In this document: piece after piece, positions 44,773-53,633 of the stretch
Layout of the letters: the number at the start of each line of letters is the position of its first letter
How positions within the stretch are numbered: the first letter of the stretch is position 1
Made by a program: the position numbers and the translations under genes
DNA from: Devosia sediminis
GTDB taxonomy: Bacteria; Pseudomonadota; Alphaproteobacteria; Rhizobiales; Devosiaceae
Assembly: GCF_016411825.1 (NCBI RefSeq)
Contig: NZ_JAEKMH010000001.1
Location: forward strand, 1-64,000
Reading direction: 5' to 3'
Length of the DNA stretch: 64,000 bases
Notes under the pieces: model-generated
Told to the model about the DNA's origin: nothing
Databases searched by the model: none
Seen by the model: the letters and a program-made list of their open reading frames with translations, nothing else

Positions 44773-45683
44773 GGGACTTGCCGGGCCGTTGCCCTGAACT
44801 TCCCCGTGCGCAGATTCCAATACCAGATGCGACACTGAGACCGTAATTTCGATCGTCCGCTCAGCGTGAGTACAGTTTTGGATATCTCGGATTTTCCAGC
44901 AAAGTGTAGTCTGCGGGCGATTTGAAGACCCATCGCCATCTTTGAAGATCTTACTACCTCCTTAGGCAGTGGTGGTACAAACGTCATCAGGTATCTGGAG
45001 AATGATTCCATGTACTGCTGGCCGTAAGAAGCGATTCTGTCTACATATCTATTTTGATCTATACTGTAAACCATCATAGGTTCGTTTATCGTCTTGACAC
45101 GAGTTCTTGAAATAACTTTTGACCAATATATAGTGTCCTCTCCAATGCCTAAATTCGTTGGAAATTCTTCCGTCGCTAGATATTTGCTCCGGCCTATCGC
45201 ACTCCCAGTTCGGATCAACGGCATGCTGAATGAGATGTACCGATCCCGGTTCTTCAACGGGCTGTCAGTATAGCTACCCGGAGAGTGAATGCTCTCAGTG
45301 TGTCCAGCCCTGTCGATGCATGCTCCGATCACAAGGTCAAAGTTCTCGTTCTTTAGCAGCTGTTGATGCGCAACTCGCCACCCCTCTTCGGATAGGAGAT
45401 CGTCGGCGTCGAGGAAGTAGATAAAGTCTCCCGTGGCGTGGTGGAGTCCCGTATTTCGAGCGGACGAAACGCCAGTTCCCAAATTCTCCAAGACACACAA
45501 TGGCAATGATAGACGCGTGGCGGTTTGCTTGGCGACATCATTGGTCAAATCGGTTGACCTATCATTCACCAGAATTACTTCTTTGACGAATTCGGCAACC
45601 GCGGAAATAGAGACGAGGGTGTCCCCTATCGTCGCTGCTGCATTTTTCGCTGGAATTAGGACTGTGACGTTCTTCTCGTTCAA
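44769..45683 (-). CDS. Glycosyltransferase family 2
   Basis: A 304-aa GT-A glycosyltransferase: VTVLIPAKNAAATIGDTL, then the DXD metal site in YFLDADDLL. I choose a TTG start at 45683: it overlaps the stop of the flippase gene (TTGA) and has AAGGGAA about 7 nt upstream; no ATG or GTG fits. Product is cytoplasmic, acting on the lipid-linked intermediate. Confidence 0.85.
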   Translation of the reverse strand: MNEKNVTVLIPAKNAAATIGDTLVSISAVAEFVKEVILVNDRSTDLTNDVAKQTATRLSLPLCVLENLGTGVSSARNTGLHHATGDFIYFLDADDLLSEEGWRVAHQQLLKNENFDLVIGACIDRAGHTESIHSPGSYTDSPLKNRDRYISFSMPLIRTGSAIGRSKYLATEEFPTNLGIGEDTIYWSKVISRTRVKTINEPMMVYSIDQNRYVDRIASYGQQYMESFSRYLMTFVPPLPKEVVRSSKMAMGLQIARRLHFAGKSEISKTVLTLSGRSKLRSQCRIWYWNLRTGKFRATARQVP

Positions 45684-47143
45684 GTGATTTTCCCTTGTCT
45701 CTTTAGCACCAATGGTCGTCCTAAAAGGATGACGACAAAGTAAATCGAGACGAAGGCTGTGCCGGCGATGCAGGTCCAAGCCAACGATGTCTGCGTCAAC
45801 TCCCTGGTGACGAAAAAGATGGGAAGTCCCAAAGCTGCAGCAACAATCGGCGGCAGCAGCGCATATATCGGTACTGACGATATGCCAATCAGTCTTTTGA
45901 CGGCTATCCCTCTCATGAAAAGGATAGAAAATGTGGTCGTCAAACTGCTTACAGCCGCGCCGCCAATTCCAAAATGTGGAACCAGCAGCAAGCTAGCGAA
46001 AATCTGGATAACCATACCAACCAATAGGATTCGCAGTTCCGGATTTTGATGACCGGTCATGGAGAGCGCGAGACCTCCGAAGCCGAAAATTACGTATGCG
46101 AACTGTGTGCTGCAAATCAACGTAAGGGCCACTGCGTCGATCTCAAAAGCGGCGCCCAGCACTAAGCTTGCTCGATTGCCCCAAAGGGCCACGCCGACGT
46201 AGACCGGGGCAGCGAAGACGGACGCCAACAGCGCAGTGTTTTTTAGAAGGGTTTCGACATCTGCTGGCTTGTTACTCTTGTAGGCGTTTGCCACTTGCCC
46301 AGGCAATGATTGCCCAAGTGCGGCGCCGGCTACAACAATGAGTTGGCCAATTAGTAGTGCAACATTGTAAATACCTACGTCTGTGGTCCCGCTAAAGACG
46401 CCAAGCGTTAAGGCGTCGGTCGATCGTGTAATGGTCGTGACAACCATGGAGATGGCGAGGATGGGGGAATATAGCAAAAGTTGTTTTATATCGGCATTGA
46501 GCGTGAATGTTTTTCTACCTACCGGAAACGCCCTCGCGGCTATGATCCATACTGTAGCTGCCGACAAAATTGCTGCCATTGAAGTCGCGTAAGCCACGTC
46601 CAACGCAGACGCGCCACCTTGGAACAAAATCAAGGCCAGGATAAAGCGTGCTGTTGGCTGAACAGCATAGCTGGCTATGAGGCTAGGAAGCGGGTTCATA
46701 ATTCCGCGAAAAGCTCCGCCCAAAACAGCTTGATCAACTAGCGGCGGCAGGGCCAACATGGTTATGGTCAGAACTGCCGAGAACCCGGAATTTGGGAACC
46801 ACGTTGCCTCAGCGTAGGATCCGAATCCAGCGGTGCACGCGAGAATGATCAAGACAGATAGCGGTAATACGGTTAGTCGCAGAAGATTGACTTGATACCT
46901 CTGAAGGCTATTTGGCGGTGCAAATGCAAGGTACCTTTGGAGTGAAAGGTCTAGACCTAGTGGAGCTATCGTAGCTAGTATTACTAGTGCAGTACGCGCT
47001 AAAGACACCACACCATACTCAGCTGGTCCTAAATGGGATGCAATATAAACTCCAGATAGTGCCGTTACTACTTGATTATATATCAGGCACATCGCCCCTA
47101 GGGATGTTGCCCGTTTGCCCGGTTTGACTACGTCAGATTTCAA
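45680..47143 (-). CDS. Wzx-type polysaccharide flippase (MATE/MOP superfamily)
   Basis: A 487-aa protein with about twelve to fourteen hydrophobic segments and the N-terminal pattern of lipid-linked oligosaccharide flippases (GVYIASHLGPAEYGVVSLART). Moves the undecaprenyl-linked repeat to the periplasm. The start at 47143 is a TTG with GAGG upstream; an ATG 7 nt before is out of frame. First gene of the AT-rich block. Confidence 0.85.
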   Translation of the reverse strand: MKSDVVKPGKRATSLGAMCLIYNQVVTALSGVYIASHLGPAEYGVVSLARTALVILATIAPLGLDLSLQRYLAFAPPNSLQRYQVNLLRLTVLPLSVLIILACTAGFGSYAEATWFPNSGFSAVLTITMLALPPLVDQAVLGGAFRGIMNPLPSLIASYAVQPTARFILALILFQGGASALDVAYATSMAAILSAATVWIIAARAFPVGRKTFTLNADIKQLLLYSPILAISMVVTTITRSTDALTLGVFSGTTDVGIYNVALLIGQLIVVAGAALGQSLPGQVANAYKSNKPADVETLLKNTALLASVFAAPVYVGVALWGNRASLVLGAAFEIDAVALTLICSTQFAYVIFGFGGLALSMTGHQNPELRILLVGMVIQIFASLLLVPHFGIGGAAVSSLTTTFSILFMRGIAVKRLIGISSVPIYALLPPIVAAALGLPIFFVTRELTQTSLAWTCIAGTAFVSIYFVVILLGRPLVLKRQGKIT

Positions 47144-47241
47144 AATACATCCTCAGCGGGGAGCTCGGCAAACTGTCACGATTTTGGTGTCCCGGGACAG
47201 TCAAAGCAGAGCTACGCTCGAGTCTAGAACATCAATGTGTC

Positions 47242-48231
47242 TTAAAGAACACTAAATAGGTGTGGTTGAGTGAGGCGAGCCGGCCAGAAGACCAGCCTCC
47301 TTATCCATCCGTTTAGGCATTCGCTTGTAGAGGCAGCTCCAACTAGAAAGGTTGTCGCCCCCGGTGCCGGGGTGCCGCTGGTGTCGATGCTTGAGCCGAC
47401 TACGCCGCTTGCCAGGGAGCCGCTCCAGGCGACTTCCATGTTGTTGGGGGCGAGGGCGGCGGCGAGGCGGTGGATGCCTGATGGGGCCGGACCGCCGGGC
47501 GAACCGGCGTTGAAGATGAGGTTGGCCGAGGCGTCGTTGACCTGGGCGACGACGAAATTGCCGGAGCGCAGCCTGCCGAAGCTTGCATTCTGCCAGCGGA
47601 CCAGGGTCTGTGCGCCGGTCGCCGGTGCCACCTGTTCCCACTCCACCAGCAACGTGCAGTTCTGCGGATCGAACCAGCTCACGCTGGAAAAGGTGATCCG
47701 GTCGATATCGCGCGTGGCAGCGGTTGCTCCCGTGGCGATGGGGCTGGTGGCAAAGGCGCCGTTTTCGAGCTGCATGAAGGTCACCCCCGCCGAGGGCGTG
47801 AGGGTGACGCTGCCGGGGGCGGCCAGCGTGAAACTCACGGAGGCGGCCGAGGTCGCCGTGCCGGTGGCGGCACCGGTGAGCGAGACGGTCCCGGTTCCGA
47901 GGCCGGAAACCGTATAGGTGCCGGCGGCGAGGGCCAGGTCGGTCGGCGCCGGAGTGAAGCTGTTGGGCACGAAATTGGTGCGCGTTTCTTCCACCAGCAG
48001 GCCGCGGGAGGTGCAGCGCAGGGTGTTGGCCGGAAAGCTGCGCAAGGCGCCGCCCGTGTCCGGGGCCAGCGCGGCGGCGTCTCGATTGCAGGTGAGACGC
48101 GCCGCGAGCGGCCCAAACGCACCATTCCAGATGGCGTGGCCGCGGGTAAAATCGAGCACGACACTGGCGCCGGAAAAGCTGCTGGCCAGGACGCGCTGCG
48201 CGGCAACCGCGTTGCTGAGGGCAATCTGCAT
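47242..48231 (-). CDS. GTA/phage-type head spike fibre protein
   Basis: A 329-aa protein rich in Ala, Thr and Ser, with beta-strand pattern, no signal peptide, and a phage-fibre-like start (VVLDFTRGHAIW, GLLVEETRTNFVPNSF) as in gene-transfer-agent head-spike fibres of the R. capsulatus Rcc01080 (GhsB) type. The C-terminal part looks like a carbohydrate-binding jelly-roll. The ATG shares one base with the stop of the spike base gene (TGATG). Its role would be to bind surface polysaccharide of recipient cells. The assignment rests on the neighbour and overall pattern. Confidence 0.65.
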   Translation of the reverse strand: MQIALSNAVAAQRVLASSFSGASVVLDFTRGHAIWNGAFGPLAARLTCNRDAAALAPDTGGALRSFPANTLRCTSRGLLVEETRTNFVPNSFTPAPTDLALAAGTYTVSGLGTGTVSLTGAATGTATSAASVSFTLAAPGSVTLTPSAGVTFMQLENGAFATSPIATGATAATRDIDRITFSSVSWFDPQNCTLLVEWEQVAPATGAQTLVRWQNASFGRLRSGNFVVAQVNDASANLIFNAGSPGGPAPSGIHRLAAALAPNNMEVAWSGSLASGVVGSSIDTSGTPAPGATTFLVGAASTSECLNGWIRRLVFWPARLTQPHLFSVL

Positions 48232-48494
48232 CAGTAAAGGCCCACGAGATTCTGCGCCGTCGTCCCGGTGGCAGCCACGCGCACCGCGCGCAGCGGCAGC
48301 ATGGTGCCGGCCATGACATTGGTGAGGGTGACGGCTTCGCCGCCCTGCATGATGAGCGCGACATCGCCCGAAAGGCCGACATAAAGCGCGCGGGTAATCG
48401 CGGGCAGGTCGGTGGCGTTATTGGGCGTAATGGCGAAGGCGTTGCTGGCCGGGGCTGTCAAGCCGGCAGTAAGTGACTGGAATTTGTCGATCAT
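48231..48494 (-). CDS. GTA head spike base protein (Rcc01079/GhsA family)
   Basis: An 87-aa protein with the pattern of the spike base family RCAP_rcc01079: ITPNNATDLPAITRALYVG, a beta core, MQGGEAVTLTNV and a final LPLRAVRVAATGTTAQNLVGLY. In R. capsulatus this protein anchors the spike fibre on the GTA capsid. No other GTA structural genes are in the window; in related species the spike pair is likewise detached from the main GTA cluster. Confidence 0.75.
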   Translation of the reverse strand: MIDKFQSLTAGLTAPASNAFAITPNNATDLPAITRALYVGLSGDVALIMQGGEAVTLTNVMAGTMLPLRAVRVAATGTTAQNLVGLY

Positions 48495-48615
48495 GCGCGA
48501 GGTCCTGTCTCAATAATGAAGGCGCAATCAATTATGGGTTAGCTCATCGCTGCGGGGATAAGTGGCCCGGATTTTGACTGCGGCTAAAGGTCAGCAGTGT
48601 TGAAAAGGAGCGTCG

Positions 48616-49743
48616 ATGCGCAGGATTGAATTCATGGTGCCGGTCCCGCCCGTGCCGCTGGGCGCACCGCCGGCCGTCCCGCGCGTCCTCATTCTCGTTC
48701 CCGACCAGCAGGGCGGTATCGCCCGGCTCTTTGAGCAGATGCAGAACGGAACGCAGGGTCTGGTGCGGGCCGACCTGATGTTCTTCCCGTCCCATGACGG
48801 CCAGGCGCGCGCCATGCTGCGCTTTCCGCAGAAGCTGCTCGCCTTCTGGCGAGTGCTGAAAGCGAACAGGATTGATGCGTGCCACATCAACCTTTCGACA
48901 GGGGGGAGCACGATCCGCAAGCTTTGCTATGCGTTTATGTGCCGCGCCGCCCGGGTGCCCTATGTCATTCACCTCCATGGTGGCCGCTACCCGACCTTTC
49001 TCGAGCGCGCGCCGACCGTGCTCAAGCGGCTGATAAGGTCGTTCTTCCTCAAGGCCGATCGCGTCATCGTCCTGGGCAGCGTCTGGCGGGAATTCGTGGC
49101 GCGGGAACTCGCCGTGCCTCCAGGCAGGATCGTCGTGTTGCCAAACGCCGTTGCGGGTCCACGGACCCTGCCGGCCCGACGCGACGGGGCGCGGTTGTTG
49201 CTGCTGGGGCGGATCGGGCCGGACAAGGGTGTGCCTGAATTGCTCGAGGCACTGGCTTCCCCGGCTATGCAAGCCCTGGACTGGACCGCCACCATTGCCG
49301 GCGACGGCGAGGTGGAGACCTATCGGCAACGGGCCGCGGAACTGGGTCTGGCGTCACGGGTGACTTTCCCCGGCTGGGTTGATGGCGGAGAGGTGGCCGC
49401 GCTGCTCGAGGACTCCAGCATCATTGTGCTGCCCAGCCATGTCGAAAACCTGCCGCTTTCCATGCTCGAGGGCATGGGGTACGGGCTTTGCCCGGTGGTC
49501 ACGCCGGTTGGCGCGGTGGAAGACGTGATCCGCGACGGGGTCAACGGTCTTCTGGTGCCGGTTGGCGATGCGAAGGCGCTCGCCGAAGGCCTGGCGCGCG
49601 TCTGCAGTGACGAGGTCCTGCGGCACCGGCTGGCTGGCCAGGCGCGCACCGACTTCCTCGCCCACTACGACATTCGCGATTATCGCGCGCGGCTCGAAGC
49701 TGTTTATCTCGACGTCATCCACGAAAGGTCGGGGCGCCGGTAG
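48616..49743 (+). CDS. Glycosyltransferase family 4 next to spike genes
   Basis: A 375-aa GT-B enzyme: VLILVPDQQGGIARLFEQM, IHLHGGRYPTF, LLGRIGPDKGV and the EX7E motif (ENLPLSMLE). AAGGAG precedes the ATG. Divergent from the spike base gene. In R. capsulatus a glycosyltransferase gene (rcc01081) needed for the GTA polysaccharide receptor sits beside the spike genes, so the arrangement may be conserved. The donor and acceptor are unknown. Confidence 0.9.
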   Translation: MRRIEFMVPVPPVPLGAPPAVPRVLILVPDQQGGIARLFEQMQNGTQGLVRADLMFFPSHDGQARAMLRFPQKLLAFWRVLKANRIDACHINLSTGGSTIRKLCYAFMCRAARVPYVIHLHGGRYPTFLERAPTVLKRLIRSFFLKADRVIVLGSVWREFVARELAVPPGRIVVLPNAVAGPRTLPARRDGARLLLLGRIGPDKGVPELLEALASPAMQALDWTATIAGDGEVETYRQRAAELGLASRVTFPGWVDGGEVAALLEDSSIIVLPSHVENLPLSMLEGMGYGLCPVVTPVGAVEDVIRDGVNGLLVPVGDAKALAEGLARVCSDEVLRHRLAGQARTDFLAHYDIRDYRARLEAVYLDVIHERSGRR

Positions 49744-49768
49744 CGCCGCGACCTGCCGGCAAAAAGGT

Positions 49769-50578
49769 TCACGGCGCGCGTGCGGTTACCGCTTCCTTGA
49801 GCACCAGCCAGAGGTACTTGCTGTTGGTCACGAGGTAGCGCTTCCACATGCGCCCCGGTTCCTGCATCACCCGGTAAAGCCATTCGAGGCCGGTCTTCTG
49901 CATCCAGTCGGGGGCGCGTTTGGTGCTGCCGGACATGACGTCGATGGAGCCGCCGACGCCCATGAGGAAACTGACGCCAAGCTCCTCCTTGTACTGCTCG
50001 GTGATCCGCTCTTTGGCGGGGCTGGACATGGCGACGAACAGGCAATCCGCCTTGGACTGGGCGATGGCGTCGACGACCGATCGCTCTTCGTCACGGCCGA
50101 AATATCCGTCGCGATAGCCTGCGAAGACCAGGCCGGGATAGCGGGCCTTGATATTGGCCACCGCGCGTTCGAGAACGTCGCGCTTGGCGCCCAGGATATA
50201 GGGGCGGTAGCCCTTTTCATGGCAAAGTTTCAGCACGCGGTCCATGAGATCGATACCGGCCACCCGCTCGGGCACCTTATGCCCGGCCAACCTGGCGCCC
50301 CAGACGACGCCCATGCCATCGATATTGATGAGGTCGCTGCTCACCACGTCGGCATGCAGGGCGCGATCGGTCTGCATGTTGACCAGCTTGGCGACGTTGA
50401 CGACGACATGCTTGAGGCGAATGCGTTCGGCCAGCGCTTCGTCGATCACCGCAATGGTCTGGTCCATCGTCAGCGGGTCCATGGGCGAACCCAAAAACTC
50501 GAACTGAAGCTTGTCGAGCCCGAGGCGGCGGCGCAGCACCTGCCCGTCGCCGCCGTGGAATTCTGCCGTCACTTGCAT
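49769..50578 (-). CDS. wecG: WecG/TagA/CpsF family glycosyltransferase
   Basis: A 269-aa GT26 enzyme with VVVNVAKLVNMQTD, SSDLINIDGMGVVWGARLAG, GYRPYILGAK and a C-terminal membrane-associating helix region (RAPDWMQKTGLEWLYRVMQEP). WecG transfers ManNAcA, TagA ManNAc. Next to wecB and wecC, transfer of UDP-ManNAcA is the best guess. The ATG at 50578 follows GAGAGGCGG; the ORF upstream of it overlaps wecC antisense character and is rejected. Confidence 0.85.
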   Translation of the reverse strand: MQVTAEFHGGDGQVLRRRLGLDKLQFEFLGSPMDPLTMDQTIAVIDEALAERIRLKHVVVNVAKLVNMQTDRALHADVVSSDLINIDGMGVVWGARLAGHKVPERVAGIDLMDRVLKLCHEKGYRPYILGAKRDVLERAVANIKARYPGLVFAGYRDGYFGRDEERSVVDAIAQSKADCLFVAMSSPAKERITEQYKEELGVSFLMGVGGSIDVMSGSTKRAPDWMQKTGLEWLYRVMQEPGRMWKRYLVTNSKYLWLVLKEAVTARAP

Positions 50579-50598
50579 TTTCCGCCTCTCGTGCCCGC

Positions 50599-51849
50599 TC
50601 ACCACATGCCGACGGTGTCGATGACGAACTTGCCTTTCAGCAGGTCGCGATCGACGTGACCGAAGCTCATGTGATCGACCAGCAGCACGACGACATTGGC
50701 CTCGGCCAGTGCTGCGTCGAAATCCATGAGTTCGAGATTGAGGTCGGACAGCGACGACGGCAGCTTCGAAATATGCGGCTCGACGACGAGGACACGCCCC
50801 ACCTTGTCGCGTGCGAGCGTCTCGACGATCTGAACGGCGGGGCTTTCGCGCAGGTCGTCCACGTCCTTCTTGTAGGAGAGGCCAAGGCAAGCGATCACCG
50901 GCTCCTTGAGCTGGCTGGCGCGGTCGGCGACCTTGGCACAGACCACGTCCGGCATGCCGTCATTGACCTTGCGCGCGGCGCTGATCAGCGGGGTCACATC
51001 GGGCGCGCTGTCGACGATGAACCAGGGGTCGACGGCGATGCAATGGCCGCCCACGCCGGGGCCGGGGCGCAGAATGTTGACGCGCGGATGCAGGTTGGCG
51101 AGCTTGATCAGCTCCCAGATATTGATGTTGAGCGCATCGCAGACCAGCGACATTTCATTGGCGAAGGCGATGTTGACGTCGCGATAGGCGTTCTCGGTCA
51201 GCTTGGCCAATTCGGCGGTGCGGGCATTGGTGGCCCAGCAGTCGCCCTTGCAGATGATCTTGTAGACCTGCAGCGCAAGCTGGGCGCATTTCCGGGTGAT
51301 GCCGCCCACGACGCGGGCATTGTTGACCACTTCCTCGAGGATCTTGCCGGGCAGCACGCGCTCGGGGCAGTGCGCGACGCGGATGTCGGACATTTCGCCG
51401 ACCTGCGTGGGGAAGCTGAGATCCGGGCGCTCTTCGGCCATCCAGGTACACATGCGCTCCGTCGTGCCGACCGGCGACGTGGATTCGAGAATGACGAGGT
51501 CGTCCTTCTTGAGCACCCGTGCGACGGCGCGTGCGGCCTGTTCGACATAGGTTAGGTCGGGCTGGTGCTTGCCTTCGTTCTTGTGGAACGGCGTGGGTAC
51601 GGCGAGGATGAACACATCGGCCGGCTGGACTTCGGTCGAAGCGCGCAGCTTTCCGGACTCGACCACCTGACGCAGCAGCACGCCAAGGTTCGGCTCGACG
51701 ATATGAGGCTCACCGGCGTTGATCCGTTCCACGACGGATGCGTTCACGTCCGTGCCGCATACATCGATGCCGCGATCGGCAAACACGCAGGCGGTCGGAA
51801 GGCCGATATAGCCCATGCCGACAACGGAAATGCGTTCAATCGACTTCAT
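50599..51849 (-). CDS. wecC: UDP-N-acetyl-D-mannosamine dehydrogenase
   Basis: Oxidises UDP-ManNAc to UDP-ManNAcA with NAD+. The 416-aa protein shows the N-terminal Rossmann fold (VVGMGYIGLPTACVFA), SPVGTTERM, and the active-site Cys in GPGVGGHCIAVDPWF, with a C-terminal domain (LGLSYKKDVDDLRESPA). The ATG overlaps the end of wecB by 4 nt. It supplies an acidic sugar for the locus. Confidence 0.9.
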   Translation of the reverse strand: MKSIERISVVGMGYIGLPTACVFADRGIDVCGTDVNASVVERINAGEPHIVEPNLGVLLRQVVESGKLRASTEVQPADVFILAVPTPFHKNEGKHQPDLTYVEQAARAVARVLKKDDLVILESTSPVGTTERMCTWMAEERPDLSFPTQVGEMSDIRVAHCPERVLPGKILEEVVNNARVVGGITRKCAQLALQVYKIICKGDCWATNARTAELAKLTENAYRDVNIAFANEMSLVCDALNINIWELIKLANLHPRVNILRPGPGVGGHCIAVDPWFIVDSAPDVTPLISAARKVNDGMPDVVCAKVADRASQLKEPVIACLGLSYKKDVDDLRESPAVQIVETLARDKVGRVLVVEPHISKLPSSLSDLNLELMDFDAALAEANVVVLLVDHMSFGHVDRDLLKGKFVIDTVGMW

Positions 51850-52976
51850 TGCAGCAGCCTCGAAACAATGCGGTCGCTGGCACGACCGTCTCCATAGGGG
51901 TTAGTCGCCGTGCTCATGCGATCGTACGACGCGGGGTCATCGAGCAGCGTACTGGCCTGGGCGACGATTTCTTCCTCGTCACATCCGACGAGTTTGACGG
52001 TTCCGGCTTCGATCGCCTCGGGCCGTTCGGTTGTGTCCCTGGTGACGAGAACGGGTTTGCCCAGGGAGGGGGCCTCTTCCTGCACGCCACCGCTATCGGT
52101 GATGATGAGGTCGGATTGCGCCATGAGGTGGACGAAAGCGAGATAGTCCTGCGGCGCGATGAGGTGCACGCCGGCATTGTCGCCGAGGATGCTCTGAGCC
52201 TCGTTCCTGACGATCGGATTGAGGTGGACCGGCACGACCACGGTCACGTCCGGGCGTTCGGCGAGGCGAGCCAGTGCCGTGAACACTGCGGTCAGGCCAC
52301 CGTCCAGGTTCTCGCGCCGGTGTCCGGTGGCGAGGACGATGCGCTGTCCGCGCTGTTTGGCGTCGGCAAGGAATGGCAGGGCGGCTGAAAGCCGGCTGCG
52401 TATGGCGGCGCTGTTTTCGATCTCGCCGGCGGCAAGAAGCAGAGCATCGATCACGGTATTGCCGGTGACTTCGATTGCCTCGGGCTTGACGCCTTCGCGC
52501 AGCAGATTGTCCCGCGAGACGGTGGTGGGCGCGAAGTGGAGGTCGGCGATCGTCCCGGTGATGCGGCGGTTCAACTCTTCCGGCCAGGGGGATTTGATAT
52601 TGCCGGTCCGCAGGCCCGCCTCGACGTGACCGACAGGCACACCCGCATAGAAGGCGGCCAGCGACGCAGCCATCGTGGTCGTCGTGTCGCCGTGAACCAG
52701 GATGCGGTCCGGGCGAAGTTCCTGGATGACCTTGGTCAGTTCGCCGATGACGGTCGAGGTGATGTAGGGCAGGCCCTGACCGGCCTGCATGATGTTGAGG
52801 TCTATGTCGGGCTGGATGCCGAATATGTCGAGGACTTGGTCCAGCATCTCGCGATGCTGGGCAGTCACGCAGACCAGGGATTCGATACCGTCCTGCCGAC
52901 CGAGGGCCTTGAGAAGCGGCGCCATCTTGATGGCTTCAGGCCTGGTCCCGAAGACGGTCAGAATTTTGGTGCTCAA
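51846..52976 (-). CDS. wecB: UDP-N-acetylglucosamine 2-epimerase (non-hydrolysing)
   Basis: Converts UDP-GlcNAc to UDP-ManNAc. A 376-aa GT-B-like enzyme: VFGTRPEAIKMAPLL, VHGDTTTTMAASLAAFY, HVEAGLRTG, ATGHRRENL and SGGVQEEAPSLGKPVL. First gene of a wecB-wecC-wecG run, translated with wecC through a 4-nt overlap. Confidence 0.95.
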   Translation of the reverse strand: MSTKILTVFGTRPEAIKMAPLLKALGRQDGIESLVCVTAQHREMLDQVLDIFGIQPDIDLNIMQAGQGLPYITSTVIGELTKVIQELRPDRILVHGDTTTTMAASLAAFYAGVPVGHVEAGLRTGNIKSPWPEELNRRITGTIADLHFAPTTVSRDNLLREGVKPEAIEVTGNTVIDALLLAAGEIENSAAIRSRLSAALPFLADAKQRGQRIVLATGHRRENLDGGLTAVFTALARLAERPDVTVVVPVHLNPIVRNEAQSILGDNAGVHLIAPQDYLAFVHLMAQSDLIITDSGGVQEEAPSLGKPVLVTRDTTERPEAIEAGTVKLVGCDEEEIVAQASTLLDDPASYDRMSTATNPYGDGRASDRIVSRLLQ

Positions 52977-53466
52977 TTGGTGTTCCGATATGCTGGGACT
53001 ATCGACTAGAGGCTCGACTGTGGGCCGCGGTCAGGACATACATGAGCAAGCGACTCTCGGGCGCATCGCCATGCTGCTTGCGTCTGGCGGCGGACCATCA
53101 TTCCATCGCATTGTGAAATCCTGATATACAGTCGGCGGCAAAAGTAGTCGGCAAGCGTCTCGCGCGCGCCTCTATCTAGGTTGTACTAGTATTCCCACTT
53201 ACCGCTTAGCACATCGTTCATATTGAACAATTTAGCCAGCGCCAATTCCGGGGATGGTAAACTTCGGCGCGAGATTTGCCCCCTCTGGATTTGCATTGCT
53301 GTCAGCCGGCGGACTGGGTTTTGGACGAAGAGGGAACTGGTGTACGTATCACGCTGATTCCTGCCGGGGATCCGGCAGAATGCGTCATTTTATCCGAAAC
53401 TGTGACCCGGGCGTGGCACGGATCGGCGCCGTCACGTATCGGCCTTGAAGAATATTTCTAGGGGCG
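52977..53466. other. Intergenic, no gene seen
   Basis: About 490 nt between wecB and the tRNA-Thr gene. It is somewhat richer in AT than its surroundings (about 53120-53260) and must hold the wecB promoter. No coding frame or hairpin is convincing. Confidence 0.4.
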
Positions 53467-53542
<76 letters not shown>

Positions 53543-53633
53543 GCGCAGCCGATCTATCATCGCGCGTCGGCTAGGACAACCCAGATTGACCTCCGGTTCG
53601 CAGCCGCAGTTCCGACCATCGTGGTGCGGTTTG

